Program-made: the position numbers and the translations under genes
Origin: Planctomycetota bacterium
GTDB lineage: Bacteria; Planctomycetota; Phycisphaerae; WQYP01
Assembly: GCA_021804985.1 (NCBI GenBank)
Contig: JAJZGD010000010.1
Span: forward strand, 1-32,648
Direction: 5' to 3'
Length of the DNA: 32,648 nt
The notes under the pieces: generated by a model
The model's database searches: none
Told to the model about the DNA's origin: nothing
Seen by the model: the letters and a program-made list of their open reading frames with translations, nothing else
In this document: positions 7,782 through 16,619 of the stretch, in pieces
How positions within the stretch are numbered: the stretch's first letter is position 1
Layout: each line of letters begins with the position of its first letter

Positions 7782-9692
7782 CTACATCCCTGTGGTCAAG
7801 CGCCGCACCGCAGAATGAATTTCACGATTCATGCGCCAGTCAATAAGAATCAAACTGCGCGTCTGAGTGAGCAGATTCACCAGCCGCTCCTGAAGCTTTT
7901 GAAAAGCCGCCGCCTGCCCCCCTGCTCGCAGCGACCCGTAGGGCCGTGCAAAGGCATCCGGCATAATGCCCGGGATCATAAGCACCAGGGTCTCCACGAG
8001 CTTATACCATACTTCCGCCGGAATCATTTCAGCCGCTGCGTCGCGCAGGGCGGGCTGCGAGAAGAGATTCGCTACGCCGAGTGTATCGGAAAATTGCCCT
8101 CCGCCGGCAAGCATCGCCGCCAACTGTGAATACCGCTTTTCCCCGGATGAGGCGAGTATCCCCGCGAGAGAATTTAAATCATCCACAATGGATGAAAGCG
8201 GGTTTGCGGGGCCGGCCAGAAGTACCTGGCAGAAGCAGACGGCCAACGCGTACATATCGTATGCGGAATCCATATTTTCCCATGTGTCCACCCAAACTCT
8301 TTTGAGTATGGCGCCCTGCGCCGCAGCAAGCACCTTTGCGATGGCCGCGGGAAAGCTGGCCTGCGTCGATCGAAACGACAATTCGGCTTTGGCCGCGGAA
8401 CCCGAGGAAAAGCCAAACAAAACACAAGACTGATCGGCCAGAGAGAAGCGGATGGAAATAAGCTCCGAACCGGTGGGCGGATCGAATTCCATCGAATCGA
8501 GCGTGCCGTCGACGATGGCTTGGCCGCCAGAATCAGTGGTCACGCTGCGGATGCGAAAATTGGCATGCCCGGCGATGGCCTGGCGGCCGGCACGGGCGGG
8601 CTTAAACACGGATGGCGGAAAAGTGGCGCCGCAGGTGAATATCTCCGGGGCGCTCTCCGAAAGTTTCAGCGCCACGGCAATCCCGGCATCCACCAGATGG
8701 GTTTGCTGCGTCCAGAGAAACGGCAGCCCCACCGAAGGGGGCGAAAAGTGTAATGCAAAACTGTCCATCGATAAATTCAGGAACGGACGCCCGGTGCGTT
8801 GGATTGCCGCATGCACCTGTTGTGTCATGTCGCAGAGCATCTTTATTTTAAGGTGCAAGGCCTCAACAACTTTGCCCCAGTTGCCGTGACGCGAGAGAAA
8901 CAGACTTTCGGTTGTTTGATCGGATACATTTTCGCCGAGAATCTCCACCAGCGAGCCGACGTTGACCAATTCACGCCCCACCGCAATGCCGGACCAGGGC
9001 ATACCGCCGAGCACTGATGCAACGGACGCCACATCCACCGGCGCTGCGGCGCGGCAGCGGATAAAAAAACATCCCGGGTTGATGGGGATTAGACCCCGGG
9101 CGACCATGGCGTCAGTGGCAGATGCAGCAGACGAGCTGCCGACCACCGAGAGAAATTCCGTCGTCCCGTCCGGCGCCGCAGCGCTGAGATAGCGGCAACC
9201 GGAGCCGGCGTATGATTCGAGGCCGGCGGTCGCCAAAACGCCTTCATCTCGGCAAAGGGCGTACGGTGGCTTATCCGCGGGCGAAAAATATTCCATCCGG
9301 CTGCTCGCTGGGTTGAAACACAAAGGGCCGGGATGCGTTGATTCCCATTCGGTCCTAATGTAGGCACCGGCCGCGACATGATCCAGCGCGGCGCAGGCGT
9401 TGAGCCAGAGATGATCCAACGTCGCATTGTTCCATCGATCGCTGAGCGTGGCGGGCGCAAGCGTGGGGCTGTTTTGAAATTCGATGACCAGCCACTGGTG
9501 CAACCGGCCACCCATATCCACCATGCAACCAAGCAACTGCCGCGTAAAAAAGTTGATACCCAGGGGAAGCAGGCGGTCGGTCCCGGGCTTTTTTGATACC
9601 ACCAGGCAAAGTTTCAGTGGGCAATTCTCCAACCCCGGAAAGGGTATCGGGGCGTAGGATTCCGGTAGATGACTTAGCGACCTTGCTGCCAT
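7782..9692 (-). CDS. T6SS-locus protein of unknown function with faint kinase-like motifs
   Basis: ORF track 7782..9761; start 'MAARSLSHLPESYAPIPFPGLENCPLKLCLVVSK' at 9692 looks likely. 'VHAAIQRTGRPFLNLSMDSFALHF' resembles a catalytic loop and 'DSAYDMYALAVCFCQVLLAG' resembles the kinase C-lobe 'D.Y.LG....LL'. It lies directly after the PAAR-like gene. Confidence 0.6.
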   Translation of the reverse strand: MAARSLSHLPESYAPIPFPGLENCPLKLCLVVSKKPGTDRLLPLGINFFTRQLLGCMVDMGGRLHQWLVIEFQNSPTLAPATLSDRWNNATLDHLWLNACAALDHVAAGAYIRTEWESTHPGPLCFNPASSRMEYFSPADKPPYALCRDEGVLATAGLESYAGSGCRYLSAAAPDGTTEFLSVVGSSSAASATDAMVARGLIPINPGCFFIRCRAAAPVDVASVASVLGGMPWSGIAVGRELVNVGSLVEILGENVSDQTTESLFLSRHGNWGKVVEALHLKIKMLCDMTQQVHAAIQRTGRPFLNLSMDSFALHFSPPSVGLPFLWTQQTHLVDAGIAVALKLSESAPEIFTCGATFPPSVFKPARAGRQAIAGHANFRIRSVTTDSGGQAIVDGTLDSMEFDPPTGSELISIRFSLADQSCVLFGFSSGSAAKAELSFRSTQASFPAAIAKVLAAAQGAILKRVWVDTWENMDSAYDMYALAVCFCQVLLAGPANPLSSIVDDLNSLAGILASSGEKRYSQLAAMLAGGGQFSDTLGVANLFSQPALRDAAAEMIPAEVWYKLVETLVLMIPGIMPDAFARPYGSLRAGGQAAAFQKLQERLVNLLTQTRSLILIDWRMNREIHSAVRRLTTGM

Positions 9693-9791
9693 GAAACGCT
9701 TCCCAGTTTCTGCCGTTGAGGCCAAATGCCAACCGGTGAAAAGGATACCGCAGTGGGCCAATCAGCGCACCGCGGCAGTGCAGGCTGCGGC

Positions 9792-10178
9792 TTACGAAGC
9801 CGAAACCACTGTCTGGCCGGGACTGGTAATGGTAATGACGCCCCCCCACATGCAATTGCAGGTGCACGCGGATGTCAGGGCTGAGAAATTATTAATCTTT
9901 GTGGCAGTGGCCCCGGGCGTCCATGGCGATGTGGTATTCGGGATGCATGCCGAGGGCGTTGGCACACCCAACGCCGCTGCGGTTGCCGCAGCCACCGCCG
10001 GGTTGGATTGCGTGGTACACATGCCGAAGGGTGGAATATTTTCCACGGGCACATGATCCATAACGGTGGCGGCGGGGCTGGTCGCCGTGACGGTCGGTGC
10101 GGAGGTGGCTGAAAGTGCAGCGGGCGCCACACCAAAACTACAGGTCATCATGGCCCCGGAGACAACAAGTGTTGGCAT
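9792..10178 (-). CDS. PAAR-like protein (DUF4280 family)
   Basis: 128 aa 'MPTLVVSGAMMTCSFGVAPAAL...ATVMDHVPVENIPPFGMCTTQSNPAVAAATAAALG...PSACIPNTTSPWTPG...ACTCNCMWGGVITITSPG', the DUF4280 pattern, downstream of vgrG. Confidence 0.85.
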   Translation of the reverse strand: MPTLVVSGAMMTCSFGVAPAALSATSAPTVTATSPAATVMDHVPVENIPPFGMCTTQSNPAVAAATAAALGVPTPSACIPNTTSPWTPGATATKINNFSALTSACTCNCMWGGVITITSPGQTVVSAS

Positions 10179-10223
10179 GGTTGATACTCCTGCAAAACGT
10201 CCCGACGAGCGCGAACAGCGCCC

Positions 10224-10571
10224 TCAACTGTACTGCGAATCACCGTCGCCACTGCCATTACCGCCGGATCCGCCATCCGAATCGCCAGATGAATTACTTT
10301 GCGATGAACTATCGCCGCCATCGGCATCACCGCCCGAATCGGAGTCGTCCGAATCGCCGGTGGAATAGCTGGTTTGTCCGGATGCGGCACTCGCCGCCCT
10401 GGCCACGGCGGAATCGGTGGACGAACTTCCAAGACTCACCGAAGTGATGGATTGGGCGGTGGCTGAAACCGTCGTAACCTTACCGAGTGTCGCAACCGCC
10501 GCATCGGTGGAGGATGTGGGCGCCGTGGGGTCTGTTGGGGTAATTGCGGTACCGGATTGCGGCGATGCCAT
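10224..10571 (-). CDS. Ser/Gly/Asp-rich low-complexity protein between vgrG and the PAAR-like gene
   Basis: 115-aa ORF with an SD-like 'aggaggcttaatcc' directly before its ATG. C-terminal tail 'GDSDDSDSGGDADGGDSSSQSNSSGDSDGGSGGNGSGDGDSQYS'. Confidence 0.6.
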   Translation of the reverse strand: MASPQSGTAITPTDPTAPTSSTDAAVATLGKVTTVSATAQSITSVSLGSSSTDSAVARAASAASGQTSYSTGDSDDSDSGGDADGGDSSSQSNSSGDSDGGSGGNGSGDGDSQYS

Positions 10572-10596
10572 GGATTAAGCCTCCTGAATATTTCCG

Positions 10597-12675
10597 CTAC
10601 GAACCAAGGGATACGGATGTACTGGAAAGGCTGGCAGAACTCGACGACAAATCGAGTGAGCTTGTACCGACGGCGAGTTTGCCATCAGAACTGCTCAGCG
10701 TCAGAGCCGTGCTGCTGACGGTGAGCTTGGCGGAACTCTGGCCGTCAACCTCAAACTCGCCGCAGGCAATGGTGATGCCGCTGGAATCCAGGGCGATCGT
10801 GGTATTGCCCACCTTCAGAGTGATGTTGGTCGCAGCCTCAAGGATGATCGTGTCCGCTTTGATGTAATTCTGCTGGGCCACCTCCTGGTAGCAATTGGCA
10901 CCAAATTTCATCGAAACGTTACCGGTCACCTGATTGCTGTTGGTGCCGGCGACCTTGATCATCTCGTTGCCCGTGACGGTTAAGTTGCGGTCATCGCCGA
11001 TCGACTCGAGATGTTTTCCATCGGTGGTAATGTGCAGGGCATCTTTATGATGCGCGTAGCTTGCGCCACCAATGGTGGTGTGGCTTTCCTTTTCCACGCT
11101 GAGAAAATGCTTGTTTTTCACACGGTGATGCATGTCGAACTGGGCATGAAGAAAAATATTTTCACTGCCCGCGGTGTCATCGAATTTGAGCTCGTTAGCG
11201 CCGTTGCCGCCCGTACTCGAATTGGTTTTTAAACCGGATTGCGTGGCATTATCCGGCAGGGTGTAAGGTGGGGTATTGACGGCATTGTAAACGCACCCGG
11301 TAATCAAGGGGCGGTCCGGGTCGCCATCAAGAAATTCAACGACCACTTCCTGCCCGACGCGCGGAATGAAGAGAGATCCCCATCCGTTGCCGGCCCACAA
11401 TTGCGCCACGCGTATCCAGCATGAGGCGTTTTCATCGGCCTGTCCGTAGCGGTCCCAGTGGAACTGCACCTTTATGCGACCATAACTATCGGTGTAAATT
11501 TCCTTGCCGGACTGGCCGGAGACAAACGCAGTTTGCGGCCCGGGGATGCTCGGCCTCGGCGTTTTTCGCTTGGGTCGGTATTGCTGTTTGAAGTCAATGG
11601 CTTTGATGTTGGCCGCGTAGGTAAATTCCTGGGCATCCCGCGACTCGGATTTGCTTCGCCGGTCTTCCACCGGCACGCTTTGCGATGCGTTAAACGCCAC
11701 CTCGGTAAGCAGATATTTTTTATTCAGCGCGGCGATCGGGTGATTTTGCAAAGTGAAGGTGTGTCCGGCTTCCACATTCCAGCAGTTTGTGCTGCCACTG
11801 AACACTTCATAATCGCTCTGAAATTCCTGCATGCGCGTAGTGGCGATATTCGCGCCGGTGGATGAATCTGGAAAACCGCCGGGAAACTCAAACATTTCCA
11901 GCGCCCCCTGCGGCGCGCCGACCGAATTATTCACCTGCCCGGTTTGCATCTGTCCGGGCGTGGTGAAATTGAAATCGCCATAGGTGAATTTGCCCGGCTG
12001 AATTTCATGATTCACGTACCATAAATCAACGCTGTGGTTAAATTTATCTGAAATTCCAAAGTCAAGATTTCCACTGCCCGCAATGGCAGGACACGCACTA
12101 TTGGTATCCACCATTTGCAGGGTATGTGCCCCGTTGGCATGGGTGAAGAAATAATAAATGCCGTTGAATTCCATCAACCGCGAAACACAATTGAAGTAGG
12201 TTTCGCGATACTGCACGCAGTAATCGAGGCTGGGATAGGTGCTTTGCAGGCCGCTTTTATAAGCGGAGAAACCGAGGGCCGAATAGACGGCAGAAATAAT
12301 ATCGGGCGCGGTTTTATTTTGAAAAATCTGGCAATTGCTGGCCCGCGTGAGAAACCACATCCACGGCACAATGCCAAAGCGATACCGCGGCGATCCGCTC
12401 AGATCGCTGAGGCGCCCGCAGTTAACCACAAAGCCGTTAAGCAATCGGGGCGGTGCGGCGCCCGACTCCGATGACGGCAGGCCAATGCGAATGGTTACGG
12501 ATTGGCCCAGCACCGAAGCGCTGACCGCTGAACCCGCAGCCATCAGGATCACATCCACCTGGAAGCTGAACATATCGGACATGGCCTGCGAACCGGTGAC
12601 CGAGGTAACGTGAAAGGCGTTATCTCCCAGCGGCGTATTGATCGCCAGAGGCCAGTTGTTTTGCTTATAGCTCAT
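10597..12675 (-). CDS. vgrG: T6SS spike protein VgrG (TssI)
   Basis: ORF track 10597..12738; start set at 'MSYKQNNWPLAINTPLGDNAF', preceded by 'ggaggtttccgccgc'. Contains the VgrG gp27/gp5-like 'YRETYFNCVSRLMEFNGIYYFF' and 'GRIKVQFHWDRYGQADENASCWIRVAQLWAGNGWGSLFIPRVGQEVVVEFLDGDPDRPLITGCVYN'. Confidence 0.95.
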   Translation of the reverse strand: MSYKQNNWPLAINTPLGDNAFHVTSVTGSQAMSDMFSFQVDVILMAAGSAVSASVLGQSVTIRIGLPSSESGAAPPRLLNGFVVNCGRLSDLSGSPRYRFGIVPWMWFLTRASNCQIFQNKTAPDIISAVYSALGFSAYKSGLQSTYPSLDYCVQYRETYFNCVSRLMEFNGIYYFFTHANGAHTLQMVDTNSACPAIAGSGNLDFGISDKFNHSVDLWYVNHEIQPGKFTYGDFNFTTPGQMQTGQVNNSVGAPQGALEMFEFPGGFPDSSTGANIATTRMQEFQSDYEVFSGSTNCWNVEAGHTFTLQNHPIAALNKKYLLTEVAFNASQSVPVEDRRSKSESRDAQEFTYAANIKAIDFKQQYRPKRKTPRPSIPGPQTAFVSGQSGKEIYTDSYGRIKVQFHWDRYGQADENASCWIRVAQLWAGNGWGSLFIPRVGQEVVVEFLDGDPDRPLITGCVYNAVNTPPYTLPDNATQSGLKTNSSTGGNGANELKFDDTAGSENIFLHAQFDMHHRVKNKHFLSVEKESHTTIGGASYAHHKDALHITTDGKHLESIGDDRNLTVTGNEMIKVAGTNSNQVTGNVSMKFGANCYQEVAQQNYIKADTIILEAATNITLKVGNTTIALDSSGITIACGEFEVDGQSSAKLTVSSTALTLSSSDGKLAVGTSSLDLSSSSASLSSTSVSLGS

Positions 12676-12738
12676 GCGGCGGAAACCTCCCTTGCAAAAG
12701 TCACGACCCCCCGGGGCCCGAAAGATTCCCCACGGCAC

Positions 12739-15528
12739 CTACGAACACCGGTAACTGAACTGCTCATCGACGACCACAACGGCGATCGTATCTAGCGGCT
12801 CCTGGCGCATCATGCGTGAAAGCATTTCACGGCCGATATCTGGCAGCATCTGATTGGTAATCAGCGCATCGATCATACGTGCACCCCGTTCAAGCTCGGT
12901 GCAGCGCCGGGCAATCAGTGCCGGTACGGCATCATCGTAGACAAACTTTGCCTTGTGCACCTCGTGCACGCGGCGCTTCACGCGTGAAAGCTGCAGATCG
13001 ATGATCTGTCGAAGTACCGGCGCGCTGATCGGGTAATACGGAATGACCAGCAGCCGATTCAGCAGCGCATCCGGAAATACCTTGATCAGCGGGCCGCGCA
13101 GCGCCTTTTCCAGTGATTCATGATCGGGCATCAACGATGGGTCTTTGCACATATTGACTACAATATCCTGCGCCGCATTGGTGGTAAGAATGATGATGGT
13201 GTTTTTAAAATCAATCATCCGCCCCTCACCATCTTCCATCCACCCCTTGTCGAAAACCTGAAAGAATATTTCGTGCACGTCCCGATGCGCTTTTTCAACT
13301 TCATCGAGCAGCACCACCGAGTATGGGCGCCGACGAACCGCCTCAGTGAGAACGCCCCCCTCGCCGTAGCCGACATATCCCGGCGGCGACCCTTTAAGCG
13401 TGCTGACGGTATGCGCTTCCTGAAATTCGCTCATGTTGATGGTGATCATGTTATGTTCACCGCCATAGAGAGCCTCAGCGAGCGCCATGGCGGTTTCCGT
13501 CTTTCCCACGCCCGACGGGCCCGCGAGCATAAAGACGCCAATCGGTCGATTCGGATTATCGAGCCGCGCACGCGACGCCTGAATGCGCCGCGCAATTTGT
13601 TCCAGCGCGGGCTTTTGCCCCATCACACGGCGCTCAAGTGTGTCGGCCAGACCAAGCACCTGCTGGATTTCATCTTTAACCATGCGCCCGACGGGAATGC
13701 CCGTCCAGTCGGCCACCACCGACGCCACGGCCTGCTGATCGACGGTCGGAAAGATAAGCGGAACTTCACCCTGAAGTTCAGCGAGCTGCGCGCCGAGAAC
13801 GCGCAGATCGCTCAGCAGTGCTGTCCGCTCGGCCTCCGTCAGGGCGGCTGAAGCGGAAGGCGAAGGCGCGGCCGCGGCATCCGCGACAGGCGCTGGCGCT
13901 TTTGCGGGTGCGTCGGTTTTGGGCTTCGGCCGCGCATCATTATGTTTGCCGCTCGCGGGCTCATCGATCGGTTCAGCAGCGGATCGCAAGCGGCGCCGCA
14001 AATCCAGAATTTTGGCGACGAGCTCTTTTTCCTTTTCCCATTTGGCCTGAATTTCCGCAAGGTCTTTATTCTGCAGCGAAAGTTTGTGTTCCAATTCCGT
14101 CAGGCGCGTGGCATGATCAAGCCCGATTTCGCTTTCCTGCCGAATGATTTTAATCTCCGCTTCCAGGGCTTCGACCGATCGACGGGTATCTTCCAGCATG
14201 GCGGGAACCGCGTGCTGGCTGACCGCAACGCGTGCAGCCGATGTATCAATCAGGCTCACCGCTTTGTCGGGCAGCTGCCGCGCCGGAATGTATCGATGTG
14301 AAAGCCGAACGGCGGCATCGATCGCCTCATCCAATATCTGTACGCGATGATGCTTCTCCAATGGCGAAACCAATCCGCGGAGCATCAGAATGGCTTTATG
14401 TTCGGATGGCTCTTCCACCTTTACCACCTGAAAGCGCCGGGTAAGGGCCGGATCCTTTTCAATGTGCTTTTTATATTCATCCCACGTGGTGGCGGCTATG
14501 GTTCGCAGCGTGCCGCGGGCCAATGCAGGCTTGAGAAGATTGGCTGCATCGCCGGTGCCGGCTGCCCCGCCCGCCCCAATCAGTGTGTGCGCCTCATCAA
14601 TAAAAAGAATAATTGGCTTGGGCGACGCCTGCACTTCCTCAATAACCTGCCGCAGGCGCTGTTCAAATTCCCCCTTCATGCTTGCACCCGCCTGCAGCAG
14701 GCCGATATCGAGTGTTCGAACCGATACATCCTTGAGCGCGGGGGGCACATCGCCGGCCGCCACTCGCTGGGCAAAACCCTCGACCACGGCCGTTTTTCCC
14801 ACCCCCGCTTCGCCGGTCAAAATGGGATTGTTCTGCCGCCGTCGCATGAGAATATCCACCAGTTGGCGAATTTCCTCATCGCGGCCGACAATGGGGTCGA
14901 GCTCACCGCTTCGCGCACGCTCCGTAAGATCGACCGCAAATTTTTCCAGTGCCTCCTGTCGCCCCATGGCTGCCGGGGCCATGGCACCGCTGGCCTCGCC
15001 GGGAACGCCAGCGCCTCCAATCGTTGAGCCATCGGTGCTCGCGAGCCCATCTTCCATCGAGCCCGCCACAATCTTGAAGAATTCATCCGCGAGCCGCTCC
15101 GGCTTTACCTTCGAGAATTCCGCGGATATGGATGGGAGCGAATTTTTAAGTTCGCTGGTCTTGGTCAGTGCCAGAACCACATGGCCCGAGCGAATCTGTG
15201 GGCTGCGATACATGAGCGAAGCATAGACCCAGGCCCGTTCAATGGCGGAATCAATGCGTGAGGAAATGTCGGTGATCGATGTGGCGCCCCGCGGTAATTT
15301 GTCGAGAAAGGCGGTCAATTCCGCCGCCAGTTTGGATGGATTCAGATCAAAAGCCCGAATGATCCGATTCAGATCCGTATCATCCGACTGCAAAAGTTGA
15401 TTGATCCAGTGGGCCAATTCAACATACGGATTGCCGCGCATCTTGCAAAGCACAGCAGCGCTTTCCATCGCCTTGTAGCAGACAGGATTAAGCTTACCAA
15501 ACAAATCAGCCCGGGAAATATCAGCCAT
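12739..15528 (-). CDS. clpV: T6SS AAA+ ATPase ClpV (TssH)
   Basis: 929 aa with two Walker A motifs (GEAGVGKT, GPSGVGKT), Clp-family M-domain region, and a position inside the T6SS operon. Confidence 0.95.
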   Translation of the reverse strand: MADISRADLFGKLNPVCYKAMESAAVLCKMRGNPYVELAHWINQLLQSDDTDLNRIIRAFDLNPSKLAAELTAFLDKLPRGATSITDISSRIDSAIERAWVYASLMYRSPQIRSGHVVLALTKTSELKNSLPSISAEFSKVKPERLADEFFKIVAGSMEDGLASTDGSTIGGAGVPGEASGAMAPAAMGRQEALEKFAVDLTERARSGELDPIVGRDEEIRQLVDILMRRRQNNPILTGEAGVGKTAVVEGFAQRVAAGDVPPALKDVSVRTLDIGLLQAGASMKGEFEQRLRQVIEEVQASPKPIILFIDEAHTLIGAGGAAGTGDAANLLKPALARGTLRTIAATTWDEYKKHIEKDPALTRRFQVVKVEEPSEHKAILMLRGLVSPLEKHHRVQILDEAIDAAVRLSHRYIPARQLPDKAVSLIDTSAARVAVSQHAVPAMLEDTRRSVEALEAEIKIIRQESEIGLDHATRLTELEHKLSLQNKDLAEIQAKWEKEKELVAKILDLRRRLRSAAEPIDEPASGKHNDARPKPKTDAPAKAPAPVADAAAAPSPSASAALTEAERTALLSDLRVLGAQLAELQGEVPLIFPTVDQQAVASVVADWTGIPVGRMVKDEIQQVLGLADTLERRVMGQKPALEQIARRIQASRARLDNPNRPIGVFMLAGPSGVGKTETAMALAEALYGGEHNMITINMSEFQEAHTVSTLKGSPPGYVGYGEGGVLTEAVRRRPYSVVLLDEVEKAHRDVHEIFFQVFDKGWMEDGEGRMIDFKNTIIILTTNAAQDIVVNMCKDPSLMPDHESLEKALRGPLIKVFPDALLNRLLVIPYYPISAPVLRQIIDLQLSRVKRRVHEVHKAKFVYDDAVPALIARRCTELERGARMIDALITNQMLPDIGREMLSRMMRQEPLDTIAVVVVDEQFSYRCS

Positions 15529-15572
15529 AGTGTGATGAACCTTATATAAAAGCGCCTTTCCTACGCGGCATA

Positions 15573-16619
15573 TTACACGCCGTTGTGGGTATAGGTATAA
15601 TCGTCCGCATCGGTTTTAAAGCCTCGCGTCTGCAACCAAGTGGTTTGCCCCAACGCACCTGAACGTCCCAACACAGTGGGCGGAACTTCAGCCGCCAGCA
15701 GCACATACTGTATCTGCCAATCAAGGCTGACGCCCGCGTAAAGACGTATCCAATCGCGCAGGCGGGAAAAACCCGTCTGCCCCGGCAGCAGATGGCGGTA
15801 GCGGGCCAGCGACATCGGGCCCATACGCACGCAAAACGTGCTTTGGCACTCGCGAAATTTTGCGCCCAGCATCAGGTTTTTGCCCAGCAGGCCCGTGGCA
15901 GCACTCGCCCCAAGCCGGCAGCGAAAATTGGCCGCCACCGTGATCCACCGCATGACAAATTCCTGACATTTCGCCGCCACACCGAAAAATTCGGTCAGCA
16001 GCTTTTCAAGGCCCTGCGGCGATCGATTGGCGTCGGTAAGGCTGCCGGCAAAAAACAATTTGGCGTGATCATCCGTCTGGTCCCGATTGCAGAACTCGCT
16101 CATACCCAAGCCGATGAGACTGCCAATAAAAAAGCCGAACCGATCGCGGCTCACCAGATCGCTCTCACGGCTTTGAGCGGCCACGTCAACACTGAGATAT
16201 TGCTGGCTGTTGGCCCAGGCGCGATAAAACAAAGTCATAAGCCGATGGTGAAAAAGATTCAGAAATTCCCGGTGCGTGTCATCCCTGAAATGCCGGCTTC
16301 GATCCATGACATGCTGCGTCAGTTGCAGGGGCATTGGGCCGTTGGGTCCGAGCAAACCGAATCCATTGGTAATGATGCGAATTTTCCCGCCACCCACCGA
16401 CTGCACCTGTTCGATGGCCGACCGCGGAAATGCCAGCGACACATGCTGCGCAAAGCGATATTTTTCCTGTGAGGGAAGGCGCGCTTCGCCCACCAGTGGC
16501 GATCCGGTAGCTCGGCAATTGAGCAGCCGAATGGCATGGTAGAGATCGAACTGATCACCGCGGTAAATCAGCTTCTCGGTCAAATTGTCTGCGGGCGTCG
16601 GCCCGGTTGTGTCGGCCAT
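15573..16619 (-). CDS. tssG: T6SS baseplate protein TssG (ImpH/VasB)
   Basis: 348 aa: 'FDLYHAIRLLNCRATGSPLVGEARLPSQEKYRFAQHVSLAFPRSAIEQV...FGLLGPNGPMPLQLTQHVMDRSRHFRDDTHREFLNLFHHRLMTLFYRAW', the TssG signature. Confidence 0.95.
   Translation of the reverse strand: MADTTGPTPADNLTEKLIYRGDQFDLYHAIRLLNCRATGSPLVGEARLPSQEKYRFAQHVSLAFPRSAIEQVQSVGGGKIRIITNGFGLLGPNGPMPLQLTQHVMDRSRHFRDDTHREFLNLFHHRLMTLFYRAWANSQQYLSVDVAAQSRESDLVSRDRFGFFIGSLIGLGMSEFCNRDQTDDHAKLFFAGSLTDANRSPQGLEKLLTEFFGVAAKCQEFVMRWITVAANFRCRLGASAATGLLGKNLMLGAKFRECQSTFCVRMGPMSLARYRHLLPGQTGFSRLRDWIRLYAGVSLDWQIQYVLLAAEVPPTVLGRSGALGQTTWLQTRGFKTDADDYTYTHNGV

Noticed and set aside
14462-15226. 254-aa plus-strand ORF opposite clpV (and other long antisense ORFs such as 25457-26467)
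   Set aside because: Long antisense ORFs are common in high-GC genes; the sense-strand products are clear family members.
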